Assembly: GCA_002482645.1 (NCBI GenBank)
Contig: DLGJ01000008.1
Coordinates: forward strand, 310,001 to 374,000
DNA: 64,000 bases
Direction: 5' to 3'
From: Hyphomicrobiaceae bacterium UBA7697
GTDB taxonomy: Bacteria > Pseudomonadota > Alphaproteobacteria > Rhizobiales > Methyloligellaceae
Of this stretch, positions 45,623 to 54,602 are shown piece by piece. How positions within the stretch are numbered: the first letter of the stretch is position 1; every line of letters begins with the position of its first letter. The notes under the pieces are model-generated. The model did no database searches, was not told where the DNA came from, and worked only from the letters and a program-made list of their open reading frames with translations. Made by a program: the position numbers and the translations under genes.

Positions 45623-47235
45623 CGGCCGCCAACGTCGCGACCAGCTGGATCATCGCACCGACCATCCTGCCGGCCATCACCGCGGCAGTGATGATCCTGG
45701 TGTGGCGGCGCGATATTCAGATGCAGCGGATCCTCTCGGTCGCATCGACGATCGCCCTGCTGGGGATCGCGCTATTCCTCTATGGTGCCGTGAGCGACGG
45801 CCAAACGGACGCCTACCGGCTCGGCGCGTGGCCCGCGCCCTTTGGCATCGTTCTCGTGCTCGATCGCTTGTCGACGACCATGCTGGTCCTCACCGCGGGG
45901 CTGGCGCTGGCGGTTCTGCTTTACGCCATCGCGGGCTGGGACAAGCGCGGACGGCATTTCCACACCCTGTTCCATTTCCAGTTGCTTGGCCTGAACGGCG
46001 CCTTTCTGACGGGCGACATCTTCAATCTCTTCGTCTTCTTCGAGGTGATGTTGATCGCGTCTTACGGATTGATGCTTCATGGCGGCGGGGCGCGGCGGCT
46101 GCGCGCGGGGTTCCAATATGTCGCCATCAACCTCATCGCCTCGTCGCTGTTCCTCATCGCCGTGGCGCTGATCTATGGCGTCGCCGGCACGCTCAACATG
46201 GCCGACCTCGCCGTCAAGGCGCGGGAGGTGACGCCGGACAACCAGGCCCTCCTGCAAACCGGTGCGCTCCTTCTGCTTCTGGTCTTTGCCATCAAGGCTG
46301 CCTTCGTTCCATTGCATTGGTGGCTTCCGGCAACCTATGCCGCCGCCTCGGCGCCCGTGGCCGCGCTGTTCGCCATCATGACCAAGGTCGGCGCCTACGC
46401 GATCATCCGCGTGTTCGGAACGGTCTTCGGCGACAGTGCCAGCGGAGACACGCTTGCGGCCGTCGTTGCACCGTGGATTCTTCCGGCCGCGATATTGACG
46501 CTTGCGGCCGGCACGGCCGGCATCCTCGCGAGCCGGAGGCTGCTCGATCTGGCGGCCTTCAACACGGTGGCCTCCATGGGCATCTTGCTGATCGCGATCG
46601 GACAGTTCGACGCCGATGGGCTCACGGCCGCGCTCTACTACCTCGTGCACAGCACCATCGCCGGCGCGGCCCTCTTCCTCGTCGTCGATCTCATCGCGGA
46701 ACGGCGCGGAGATGCCCTCGACGCGCTCGTTCCCCGCAATCCCATCAGCCAGGCGCCCATCATCGGAACGCTGTTCTTTCTCATCGCGCTTGCCGTCATC
46801 GGGCTACCGCCGCTCTCCGGGTTCATCGGCAAATTGCTGGTGCTGAACGCAACCTACGACGCATCGCAGAAATGGCTGATTTGGGCGGCTATCTTGGTCG
46901 CCTCCTTGATGATGACGATCGCCTTCTCGAGGGCGGGAAGCATGGTCTTCTGGAAGGTCAAGGGACAGGTTACGGGCCCGACCTGGGCAACGGCGCACGT
47001 CATGCCTATGATCGTCGTCGCGTTGCTCGTCGCGGCGAGCGCTAGCTTGGCCGTCTTTGCCGGACCGATGACCAAGATGTTCCAGGCGACGGCGGTTCAG
47101 GCTCTGAACACGCCGGCCTATGTCGAGGCCGTGCTGGGACGGCGCGACAATGTCGAGCCTCAACGGCCCATCACGACGCCCGCGGAGTCCGCCACGACGT
47201 CGCCCGCGCCGGTCCCGGCGCCAGCGGAGCACTGA
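45619..47235 (+). CDS. mrpD: Mrp antiporter subunit D
   Basis: The 538-residue NuoM/N-like subunit has about 14 membrane helices. The proton-translocation signature IKAAFVPLHWWLPATYAAASAPVAALFAIMTKVGAYAIIRVF carries the key Lys residues. It ends in a Pro/Ala-rich tail of about 45 residues. Its ATG overlaps mrpC and its stop is two bases from mrpE. Confidence 0.95.
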   Translation: MTAANVATSWIIAPTILPAITAAVMILVWRRDIQMQRILSVASTIALLGIALFLYGAVSDGQTDAYRLGAWPAPFGIVLVLDRLSTTMLVLTAGLALAVLLYAIAGWDKRGRHFHTLFHFQLLGLNGAFLTGDIFNLFVFFEVMLIASYGLMLHGGGARRLRAGFQYVAINLIASSLFLIAVALIYGVAGTLNMADLAVKAREVTPDNQALLQTGALLLLLVFAIKAAFVPLHWWLPATYAAASAPVAALFAIMTKVGAYAIIRVFGTVFGDSASGDTLAAVVAPWILPAAILTLAAGTAGILASRRLLDLAAFNTVASMGILLIAIGQFDADGLTAALYYLVHSTIAGAALFLVVDLIAERRGDALDALVPRNPISQAPIIGTLFFLIALAVIGLPPLSGFIGKLLVLNATYDASQKWLIWAAILVASLMMTIAFSRAGSMVFWKVKGQVTGPTWATAHVMPMIVVALLVAASASLAVFAGPMTKMFQATAVQALNTPAYVEAVLGRRDNVEPQRPITTPAESATTSPAPVPAPAEH

Positions 47236-47237
47236 CC

Positions 47238-47729
47238 ATGCTGAAGACTCTCCTGCCCCATCCCTTGCTGACGCTGTTGATCGTCCTCATGTGGATCTTG
47301 TTGAGCGGCTTTTCCGTGGGCTCGGCCGCGTTCGGCCTGATCCTTGGCGTGGCCATTCCCCGCCTCACCAGTGCATATTGGCCGGACCGGACGCGTATCG
47401 GCAGCCCACTGACGATCGTCGAATACGCGCTGATCGTTCTTTGGGACATCGTCGTCGCCAACTTCCAGGTCGCCTATCTGATCCTGTTCCGCCGCGGGGA
47501 CGATCTGCATTCGCAATTCGTGACGATCCCGCTTGATCTGCGCACGCCCGAAGCCATCACCGCGCTGGCCGGCACGATTACCATGACGCCCGGGACGGTG
47601 AGCGCCAGCCTGAGCGCCGACGGCCGCGCCCTGCTCGTCCACTGCCTCGAAACGAACGACCCGGAACAGACGGTGGCCGGCATCAAGTCGCGCTACGAAT
47701 CCAGACTGCAAAGGATCTTCGAGACATGA
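47238..47729 (+). CDS. mrpE: Mrp antiporter subunit E
   Basis: The 163-residue protein has two N-terminal membrane helices (LLTLLIVLMWILLSGFSVG) and the family pattern DIVVANFQVAYLIL, PLDLRTPEAITALAGTITMTPGTVSA, typical of MrpE. It overlaps mrpF by four bases. Confidence 0.93.
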   Translation: MLKTLLPHPLLTLLIVLMWILLSGFSVGSAAFGLILGVAIPRLTSAYWPDRTRIGSPLTIVEYALIVLWDIVVANFQVAYLILFRRGDDLHSQFVTIPLDLRTPEAITALAGTITMTPGTVSASLSADGRALLVHCLETNDPEQTVAGIKSRYESRLQRIFET

Positions 47730-47995
47730 TCGCAATCTCTTGCACCGTTGCCTTCATCGCCATCAGCGCGGCCATGCTGCTGTGTCTCTACCGCGTCCTT
47801 GTCGGGCCCGACATGCCGACGCGCATCCTCGCGCTCGACACGCTGACGATCAACGCCATCGCGCTCGTGGTCCTGATAGGCATCTATTGGAACACGGGAC
47901 TGTATTTCGAGGCGGCGCTGCTCTTCGCCATGGTCGGCTTTCTGACGACCGTCGCCTACTGCAAATACATCCTGCGCGGCAACGTGATGGAGTAG
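47726..47995 (+). CDS. mrpF: Mrp antiporter subunit F
   Basis: The 89-residue protein has three membrane helices with the MrpF core YRVLVGPDMPTRILALDTLTINAIALVVL and a C-terminal FLTTVAYCKYILRGNVME. It overlaps mrpE and is followed four bases later by mrpG. Confidence 0.93.
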   Translation: MIAISCTVAFIAISAAMLLCLYRVLVGPDMPTRILALDTLTINAIALVVLIGIYWNTGLYFEAALLFAMVGFLTTVAYCKYILRGNVME

Positions 47996-47999
47996 ACCG

Positions 48000-48380
48000 A
48001 TGTCCGGATTTGGTGAAATCGCAGTCTCGGCGTTGATCTGTCTCGGCGCGTTCTTTCTGTTCGTCGGTTCGTTCGGACTTGCCAAGTTACCCGATTTGAT
48101 GCGGCGGCTGCACGGTCCGACCAAGGCGACGACGCTCGGTATCGGCGCGCTCCTGATCGCCTCGATGCTCTATTTCATTCTCGAGGACGAAATCGTCTCC
48201 CTGCATGAACTGCTCATCACGACGTTCCTGTTCCTGACGGCGCCCGTCACCGCGCTCATGGTGGCGAAGGCCCATATCCTGCTCGACAAGGAAGACCAAG
48301 AGAAGCTTCCGCCCACGGGACGCGAGGTCGGCTGGTCGGTGCTGGACGCCCCGCAGACGCATGAGGCCAAGAAGAGCTGA
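48000..48380 (+). CDS. mrpG: Mrp antiporter subunit G
   Basis: The 126-residue protein has three membrane helices and the MrpG pattern LPDLMRRLHGPTKATTLGIGALLI, ITTFLFLTAPVTALMVAKAH. It ends the operon. The complete set A(B)CDEFG should form a Na+/H+ antiporter for pH and salt homeostasis, in keeping with a marine or brackish lifestyle. Confidence 0.93.
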   Translation: MSGFGEIAVSALICLGAFFLFVGSFGLAKLPDLMRRLHGPTKATTLGIGALLIASMLYFILEDEIVSLHELLITTFLFLTAPVTALMVAKAHILLDKEDQEKLPPTGREVGWSVLDAPQTHEAKKS

Positions 48381-48694
48381 TCGTCGCGAAAACGGCATCC
48401 TAGTGGTCGGTCGGCGTATCGAGTTTCGCCTTCTGTCGCTAAATCGGGCTAGCGGTCTTGCTCATTGCTGGCATCTCCGGACTGAAAAATTAGGCGGTGG
48501 TTGGGGTTCCCATTAGATGGGCATCCGGCCCCGGACTTGCCAGCAGCCGCGACCAATCGACTTTCGCGAGGCCGTGTCACGCTCCCATGAGAATGGGCCC
48601 TTTCAACCGCTTGATGGGTATCGTAGACAGCGGTCTTGAGACAGTTTCCGCCGCCACAAGACTTCGCCGTCGCGGCCGCAACACGGAGTGCAGC
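48381..48694. other. Intergenic region between mrpG and the ABM gene
   Basis: I see no gene in these 314 bases. No hairpin with a T-run follows mrpG within the first 100 bases. A longer frame opening at 48497 runs into the ABM gene, but its first 66 codons have no protein-like composition. Confidence 0.4.
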
Positions 48695-49024
48695 ATGTTC
48701 ATCGCCATGAACCGGTTCAAAGTGCACAAGGGCTCGGAGGAGGATTTCGAGCAGGTCTGGCTCTCGCGCGAGACCTATCTCGAGGATGTCCCCGGCTTCG
48801 TCGCATTTCACCTTCTGAAAGGGCCCGAGCGCGAGGATCACGTGCTCTACGCCTCCCATAGCGTCTGGCGCTCCCAAGGAGATTTCGAGGCCTGGACCCG
48901 ATCCGAAGCGTTCCGCAAGGCGCACGCGCGCGCGGGCGAAGGGAAGCCGCTTTATCAGGGGCATCCCGAGTTCGAGGGTTTCACGCCCTTGCAAGAGGTT
49001 CGTTCGAGGGATGCGGCGGCATAG
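48695..49024 (+). CDS. ABM-domain monooxygenase (IsdG/HmoA-like)
   Basis: The 109-residue single-domain protein fits the antibiotic biosynthesis monooxygenase fold, close to heme-degrading HmoA/IsdG types: MFIAMNRFKVHKGSEEDFEQVW, PGFVAFHLLKGP, HSVWRSQGDFEAWTRSEAFRKAHA. Whether it binds heme is unknown. GGAG lies upstream of the ATG, which sets the start within a longer frame. It converges on the molybdopterin enzyme gene. Confidence 0.82.
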   Translation: MFIAMNRFKVHKGSEEDFEQVWLSRETYLEDVPGFVAFHLLKGPEREDHVLYASHSVWRSQGDFEAWTRSEAFRKAHARAGEGKPLYQGHPEFEGFTPLQEVRSRDAAA

Positions 49025-49057
49025 CCATGCGCTCCCGCCGCACCGTCTCCGCCGGCG

Positions 49058-51193
49058 CTAATTCACCCGCCTCACCTGCACCAGATTGTCGGAGAAGGTC
49101 GGCGCGTGCCCGAGGCTGGCGAACTCGTCCGAGCTGATGCAGTTCACCGATCCGTCCGAGCGGTTGAGGCTCCGCCAATAGCCGAGCGTGGCGACGACGA
49201 CGCCTTTGTTCACGTCGTCGGTCACCCGCACCAGACCCTCGAAATCGCCCCGGCCGTTGTAAACGCGCACGGGATCGCCATCGCGGATCGAACGCGCCTC
49301 CGCGTCTTCCTTGTTCATCAGAATGAACTGCTCGCCTTGGCCTTTGATCTTGTGCGGCTCGTTGGCGTAGCAGGAGTTCAGGAAACCGTGGCTCTTCGGC
49401 GAGATGATGTTGAGCGGGTATTGGTCCGCGAGTTTGGGATTGGTTTCGGGAGATTCGCGCGGCGGCAAATAGCCCGGCAGCGGATCCACGTCCTCCCCGG
49501 ACTGCTTGTCCTCGTACATCATCCGGAACGGCGGCGCGACGAAGTTCTTCGCGTCCTCGACCAGGAACTGGACCTTGCCGGACGGCGTCGGAAAGTTCCC
49601 TTCCGCATGCGGCAAACGATCGTCCGGCGTTCCGACGGCCAGGTGGAAATAGCCGTGCTTGCGGAAATAGTCCATGTCGATGCCGGCCATCTGCGGCGCG
49701 TCCCATTGGATGTAATGCTCGGCAAGCTCCATATCGCTCAGGGTGAAGCGCGGATCGTCGTCGAAGCCGAACGCCGCGGCCAAGAGACGAAAGATCTCCG
49801 CGTTGGACTTGGCTTCGCCGCGCGGCTCGATCGCCTTCTCGTTCAAGGTCAAATAGAAGTGGCCCCAGGAGAACATCATGTCGTCGTGCTCGCCGGCCAT
49901 GGTCGCGGGCAGGACGATGTCCGCGTAGGCCGCCGTGTCGGTAATGAAGTGCTCGGCGGTGACGAAGAACAGATCCTCGCGCGAAAGCCCCTCGACAATG
50001 CGGTTGGTTTCCGGCGCTTGGCTGACCGGATTCGTGTTGTAGACGAACAGCCCCATGATCGGCGGATCGAGCTCCATGTTGCCCACGAGCGCGCGGCCGA
50101 GTTGTAGGTTGTTCACCACCCGCGTGCCCGGGCGAATGTAATCGGGCCGCGAGACCTTGCCCCAATCCACCGGGAACTCCCAAAGCGGCATCTGCAAGAG
50201 CCCGCCGCCCACGTGGCGCCACGAGCCGGCGAGCGCCGGAATGGCGCAGACGGCGCGGATGGTCTGTCCGCCGCCCGCATGCCGTTCGAGCGCCACGCCC
50301 ATGCGGATGACGGAAGGCTGGATCGTCGCAAATTCGCGAGCGAACTTCGCCACGTCGGCGGCGGCCACGCCCGTGACTTCCTCCACATAGTCCGGCGTGA
50401 AGTCGAGCGCCCGCTTCGCGAGTTCCGGATAGCCGGCCGTGTGGGCATTGACCCATTCGTCGTCCACGGAATTGCCGCGGATCATCGAGGCGATGATGCC
50501 CATGGCGAGCGCACCGTCCGTGCCCGGCTTCGGCGCGATGTGCCAGTCGGCGGCCTTGGCCGTCCGCGAGCGGTAACTGTCGATGACGACGACCTTCGCG
50601 CCCCTCTTCTGCGCTTCCAGCACGAACGGCCAATGATGCAGATTGGTCGAGATCGAGTTGCAGGCCCAGATCACGATATATTTCGCGTGCACGAAGCTCT
50701 CCGGGTCGACGCCGCCAGTCGGCCCAACGGTCAAGAGCCACGCCGTCGACGAGCCCGAGGCGCAGAACGTCTTCTCGTTCACGGTCGTGCCGAGCCGGTT
50801 GAAGAAGGCGTCGCCGCAAGTGAGCCCCTGCACCAGCCCTTCATTGCCGAGATAGCTGTAAGGCAGGATCGCCTGCGATCCGTATTGCGCGACGATGTCT
50901 TTCCAGCGCGCCGCGATTTCCGAAATGGCCTCGTCCCAGGAAATGCGCTCGAACTGGCGGCTTCCTTTCGGCCCGGCGCGGCGCAACGGATAGAGAACGC
51001 GATCCGGATTGTAGTGGTGGTCGTGAAAGTCCTTGAGCTTCACGCATAGGCCGCCACGGGTCATAGGATGGTCTTTGTTGCCCCGGACCTCGACGAGCGT
51101 TCCATCCACGACGTCGTAGAGCATGGCACACGTGTCCGGGCAGTCATGGGGACACCCGCCAAAAAACGTTTCACGCTTCAGCTGTTCGTTCAC
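49058..51193 (-). CDS. Molybdopterin-dependent oxidoreductase, DMSO-reductase superfamily
   Basis: The 711-residue protein has an N-terminal iron-sulfur motif CPHDCPDTC (Cys-14, 18, 22) with a fourth Cys at 50 (GGLCVKLKDF) for a [4Fe-4S] cluster. DMSO-reductase-type molybdopterin-binding domains follow: CNSISTNLHHWPFVLEAQKRGAKVVVIDSYRSRTA, the molybdenum-region KTFCASGSSTAW and the C-terminal INIISPKSHGFLNSCYAN. No Tat signal is seen, so it may be cytoplasmic. No electron-transfer subunits are adjacent, so the substrate is unknown. Start is GTG, with GGGAGGAA upstream. Confidence 0.87.
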   Translation of the reverse strand: MNEQLKRETFFGGCPHDCPDTCAMLYDVVDGTLVEVRGNKDHPMTRGGLCVKLKDFHDHHYNPDRVLYPLRRAGPKGSRQFERISWDEAISEIAARWKDIVAQYGSQAILPYSYLGNEGLVQGLTCGDAFFNRLGTTVNEKTFCASGSSTAWLLTVGPTGGVDPESFVHAKYIVIWACNSISTNLHHWPFVLEAQKRGAKVVVIDSYRSRTAKAADWHIAPKPGTDGALAMGIIASMIRGNSVDDEWVNAHTAGYPELAKRALDFTPDYVEEVTGVAAADVAKFAREFATIQPSVIRMGVALERHAGGGQTIRAVCAIPALAGSWRHVGGGLLQMPLWEFPVDWGKVSRPDYIRPGTRVVNNLQLGRALVGNMELDPPIMGLFVYNTNPVSQAPETNRIVEGLSREDLFFVTAEHFITDTAAYADIVLPATMAGEHDDMMFSWGHFYLTLNEKAIEPRGEAKSNAEIFRLLAAAFGFDDDPRFTLSDMELAEHYIQWDAPQMAGIDMDYFRKHGYFHLAVGTPDDRLPHAEGNFPTPSGKVQFLVEDAKNFVAPPFRMMYEDKQSGEDVDPLPGYLPPRESPETNPKLADQYPLNIISPKSHGFLNSCYANEPHKIKGQGEQFILMNKEDAEARSIRDGDPVRVYNGRGDFEGLVRVTDDVNKGVVVATLGYWRSLNRSDGSVNCISSDEFASLGHAPTFSDNLVQVRRVN

Positions 51194-51533
51194 GGGCTTC
51201 CTCCCACAATCGCGGGCTCTCGATGGCCGCTGCGCCGGGAGCGTACGATGGAGGCTCTGCCTTGTCGATTGTGCGCTGCCGAAGTGGGCCCAGGTTATCC
51301 GCAACTGCGGTCCCAATGCGGCCGGGTTCATCGGAACCCCCGGATGTCCTCCCGGAACGGGCACGAAAGGTTGGGTGAAGGCGCGATTCGTGCGACAGCG
51401 ATTGCCTGTCAGATAAGGCCTTTGGCGTGGACGGCTGAGGCCGGACCCGTACGGCCTTCTCGGCCTCGCGACAGGGAGGCGGCGGATATGGATACGGCAC
51501 GGACGCTCATGCAGACGCGTCCGCGCGAACGAG
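51194..51533. other. Intergenic region upstream of the molybdopterin enzyme
   Basis: These 340 bases hold no convincing gene. They must include the promoter of the minus-strand molybdopterin enzyme and the 3' end of the 84-residue membrane-protein gene. I see no clear operator. Confidence 0.4.
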
Positions 51534-51788
51534 TCAATGATTGCCCGGCCGCCGCCTGGTTTTCGCGAGGCCGTAGAGACTGATCGCCGCCCAAAACGTC
51601 TCGATCACGGCGGCAGGGAGATTCCAAGCCGTGATCAACGATAGCAGTATCAACACTGCTCCGATTAGATTGACCATCGGATAACGCCAGTCTTCGACCG
51701 ACAGCAATCTCTGCTGGATGGCGAAATACGCGGCAATGATGAGCGCCGATCCAATAATTCCGGCGATTGTGAAGGGCTCGAAGATCAT
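51534..51788 (-). CDS. 84-residue CBU_0592-like membrane protein, copy 1
   Basis: The protein has three hydrophobic segments: FTIAGIIGSALIIAAYFAIQQ, then YPMVNLIGAVLILLSLITAW and AVIETFWAAISLYGLAKTRRR. It matches a small conserved membrane-protein family (CBU_0592 type). A second copy of the same length lies at 58787 on the other strand, with about 60 percent identity by eye. Together they flank the ABC/GS-like gene cluster. Confidence 0.82.
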   Translation of the reverse strand: MIFEPFTIAGIIGSALIIAAYFAIQQRLLSVEDWRYPMVNLIGAVLILLSLITAWNLPAAVIETFWAAISLYGLAKTRRRPGNH

Positions 51789-52110
51789 CCCAGGCTGCTC
51801 CTGTATGGGGCCGTCCCCTTCTATCGTTCAGCAAGATCGGGCCGTCCCCATCTGCACATGCCTGCGTCAGCCCTACATCGGTGGTCCGTGCCGGCACTCC
51901 GTTCTCCAAAGTGAACCTGATTCCGATGCCTCGCGCAGTGAACTTTTCAGACTGTCCATAGCTTCTTTGACGAGTGGATCGAGCCCGGCTCCGCCTCGAT
52001 CCATAGAGGCGAAGATCGCGGTGCGCATACGGGGTTCCCAGAACGTCCCGATGTGGTCGGCTATGCCGGGAACGATCTTTGAATCGGTCCCGGGTTTCCA
52101 AACGGTTGAA

Positions 52111-52316
52111 CGGCCCGGTCAAGGTGTATCCGGGTTGCGTTTCATGCCGCCAGTTTCTCGTCTCTTGCCAGCCGGTGCCTCCCCGAGTTTCCGGCGCTCA
52201 AGCGCGGAATGGGAACGCTCGGTTTTGTAGAAGGCCGACCGGTCGCGGGCGGCACGGTGCGCCGTGAAGCTCCGGCCTTTTGCCGTCTCGTGTCCCTCCA
52301 ACACGTTCGGGATATC
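52111..52316 (-). repeat. Degenerate inverted repeat, left copy
   Basis: On the minus strand two blocks can be read, at 52281-52316 and 52111-52146. They match the repeat at 59130-59218, which lies on the plus strand. Shared elements are ATCCCGAACGTGTTGGAGGG in the first block and ATGAAACGCAACCCGGAT in the second. The spacing differs, and this copy has about 100 more bases between the blocks. Both copies read VLEG in the same frame and end in an MKR-x-PD peptide. Confidence 0.6.
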
Positions 52317-52492
52317 TGCGCCGGACAACGCCGAGTGACCGGCGGCGGCAACGGCCCTCTCAAATGCCCGCGAGAAGCCCTCCTGCCGTATATGCCAAAT
52401 TGCGATATTCGTAGCTATAATCTGCATGTGATACGATTTTCATAGTCTATCCCTAGCTAAAATCCTGTTTTCGTATTTTTTTAGCTTGCACA

Positions 52493-52507
52493 GTGCGAAA
52501 TACGCAC
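52493..52507. promoter_or_regulatory. Perfect palindrome, candidate Lrp/AsnC operator
   Basis: GTGCG-AAATA-CGCAC, a perfect 5-5-5 inverted repeat with an AT-rich centre, sits 35 bases before the asnC start. Lrp/AsnC regulators commonly bind 13-15-bp palindromes of this build and autoregulate, so it is probably the operator for the cluster at 52542-58574. Confidence 0.6.
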
Positions 52508-52541
52508 TTACTGTCCTAGAGAGCTTAGGAACAGGATCGCC

Positions 52542-53102
52542 ATGTCAGAGACATCGAACCGCCCCTCGCGCAACCCGGCCGGCAACGGCCGCAAGGTTGC
52601 GGACCGCTCCGTCAAGGCGCCGCAAAAGGCATCCCCTGATGACGATCTAAATCGCGCCATCATCAATCTGCTGCAGCGCGACGGGCGCATGCCCTTCTCG
52701 GAAGTCGCCGAACGGCTGGACGTTTCGGAGGGCACCATTCGCAACCGCGTCGCCGCGATGCGGCAAGCCGGCATGTTGCGGATCATTGCCATCGCCGATC
52801 CAGTGGTCGCCGAATACGAAACCGATGCGATGGTGGGGCTAAAAGTGGCCCCGGGCGCGACGCCAGCGCAGGTGGCGCAGAGGCTCGGTGCAGTCTCGAG
52901 CGTTGTCTACATCCTATGGGTCGCGGGGCAGTTCGACCTGTTGATCGAGGTCGTAACCAACGACCGGGACGAGTTTATCGAATTTCTGAACAACGAGATC
53001 CACGACCAGTCCGACATTGCCTCGGCGGAGACGATGATGGGTCTCAAGAACTTCAAGAACCAGTTCCTGCTGAAAAGCGAATGGGATGAGACGGAAGGAT
53101 GA
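52542..53102 (+). CDS. Lrp/AsnC family transcriptional regulator
   Basis: The 186-residue protein has an Lrp-type N-terminal helix-turn-helix (LNRAIINLLQRDGRMPFSEVAERLDVSEGTIRNRVAAM) and a C-terminal RAM ligand domain with VVYILWVAGQFDLLIEVV. About 35 extra N-terminal residues, rich in Ser/Lys, precede the HTH. Its TGA overlaps the ATG of the GS-like gene, so it is the first gene of the cluster and is probably autoregulated through the palindrome at 52493. Confidence 0.9.
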   Translation: MSETSNRPSRNPAGNGRKVADRSVKAPQKASPDDDLNRAIINLLQRDGRMPFSEVAERLDVSEGTIRNRVAAMRQAGMLRIIAIADPVVAEYETDAMVGLKVAPGATPAQVAQRLGAVSSVVYILWVAGQFDLLIEVVTNDRDEFIEFLNNEIHDQSDIASAETMMGLKNFKNQFLLKSEWDETEG

Positions 53103-54586
53103 CCGAGCGTCTTCTCTCGAACTTGCAGGAATCCGACGGCGGCAACGAAACCGGGGACATGACGATGAGTGAAAAGGTGTACTACGACCGTATCGAGGAT
53201 GCCATCGAACGGAACCGCCCGCGCATTGCCGAACTGCGCCAGCGGCTCGAGGCGGCCGGCGTCAAATATGTTTTGTCCAGTTGGATCGACCTGCACGGCA
53301 TCCCAAAAACGAAGCCGGTGCCGATGAGCGACCTGGAGGATTTGTGCCTCGGCAAGGGGCCTCAATTCGCCGTTCACTCCATTTCCTATGTCCCCGAGTT
53401 GACGCCCGCCGATAGCGACCAGGTCATGGTGCCCGATCTGGATGCGGTCTACATCTGTCCCTGGGACAACACGTTGGCGATTATTTTCGCCGACCTGTTC
53501 TGGGAAGGCGCGCCCTACAACGTCTGCCCGCGCCAAGCGCTCAAGCGGATCATCCAGCAATCGCGGGACAAGGGTTATGTCGGTTTTGCCGGCGTCGAGC
53601 CGGAATTCATCGCCATGCGTTACGACGACGACGGACGGCCGGTCAAAGCGATCGACGACGATCCCGCCGAGGGCGCCCGACCGCGCCGTCAGGCGTTCGG
53701 CTACGACGTCGAATACTCTCTCGAGTCGATGCCCTTCCTGGGCGACATGATCGATATTCTCGAAGGCCTCGGTTGGAACCTGCACGACGTCGTCGCCGAG
53801 GGCGCCTACTCGCAGTTCGAGCTGGATTTCCACTACTCGCACCTTCTAGAGATGGCGGACCGCTTCGTCTTCCTTCGCATTCTTCTCAAGGAAGTCGCCA
53901 AGAAGCATGGCATGTTCATCACCTTTATGCCGAAGCCGACCGTAGGCGACTGGCGCTCTGGCGCGCATATCAATCTGTCTCTCCAAGCCACGGACCGTCC
54001 CGGCGAGAATCTGTTCAAGAACGGAAACGGCTGGTCGGCCGAATCCCGGCATGCCGTAGGCGGACTGATGGCGCATGCCGAGGCCATCACCGCGGTCACC
54101 TGCGCGACGGTGAACTCCTACAACGGTCTCGTTCCGCGCGTGGGGGGGTTCGAAGGGGGTACGGTGACATGGGCGCCCACCAACATCACCTATGGGCACA
54201 ACAACCGTTCCGCCCAGTTCCGCTTGCCACAAAGCCGGTACTGCATCGAGAACCGCGCGGCGGACATGACCATGAACATCTATTTGGCGCTGGCGATGAC
54301 GCTGGCTGCCGCCGTCGAGGGCATCGAGAACAAGACGGACCCTGGCGAGCCGACCGATTGCGATCTCTACCAAATGAACGACGAGGAATTCTCCGAACTC
54401 GGAATCCGCCGGCTGCCGCGCACGCTCTTTAGCGCAATCGAGGCTCTCAAGGCGGACTCGTTGGCTCGGGGCGTTCTCGGACCGGTCATGCTGAACTCCT
54501 ACACCGCATACAAGAACGACGAATGGGAACGCTATCACCAGGCGGTAACCGACTGGGAAGTCCAAGAATATCTGCGCCTTTACTGA
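53099..54586 (+). CDS. Glutamine synthetase-like amide ligase, atypical active site
   Basis: The 495-residue protein has the glutamine synthetase fold: a beta-grasp N-terminal domain and a catalytic domain from about 125. Metal-site glutamates appear in GVEPEFIAM and EGAYSQFELDF, and the phosphate and ADP-site elements are TFMPKPTVGDWRSGAHINLS and HNNRSAQFRLPQ. Differences from true GlnA are RSGAH for GSGMH, loss of the second His of HVH, and a GGFEGGTVTWAP flap. The acceptor is therefore probably not simple ammonia. The ATG at 53099 overlaps the asnC stop; ATGs at 53159 and 53165 are alternatives. Confidence 0.85.
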   Translation: MTERLLSNLQESDGGNETGDMTMSEKVYYDRIEDAIERNRPRIAELRQRLEAAGVKYVLSSWIDLHGIPKTKPVPMSDLEDLCLGKGPQFAVHSISYVPELTPADSDQVMVPDLDAVYICPWDNTLAIIFADLFWEGAPYNVCPRQALKRIIQQSRDKGYVGFAGVEPEFIAMRYDDDGRPVKAIDDDPAEGARPRRQAFGYDVEYSLESMPFLGDMIDILEGLGWNLHDVVAEGAYSQFELDFHYSHLLEMADRFVFLRILLKEVAKKHGMFITFMPKPTVGDWRSGAHINLSLQATDRPGENLFKNGNGWSAESRHAVGGLMAHAEAITAVTCATVNSYNGLVPRVGGFEGGTVTWAPTNITYGHNNRSAQFRLPQSRYCIENRAADMTMNIYLALAMTLAAAVEGIENKTDPGEPTDCDLYQMNDEEFSELGIRRLPRTLFSAIEALKADSLARGVLGPVMLNSYTAYKNDEWERYHQAVTDWEVQEYLRLY

Positions 54587-54602
54587 CGCTTTGAGGGCTA
54601 TC

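Larger units (their letters stand above)
51789..52541. other. Gene-poor region with mobile-element-like remnants and the asnC promoter
   Basis: This 753-base stretch contains no intact gene. The minus strand reads a degenerate protein tail at 52119-52427 with AFYKTERSHSAL, which looks like the C-terminus of an IS3-family transposase (Tyr-x3-Arg-x-His pattern). IPNVLEGHETAK is also readable there. The last 150 bases are AT-rich, in contrast to the surroundings, and contain the palindrome upstream of asnC. Confidence 0.5.
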
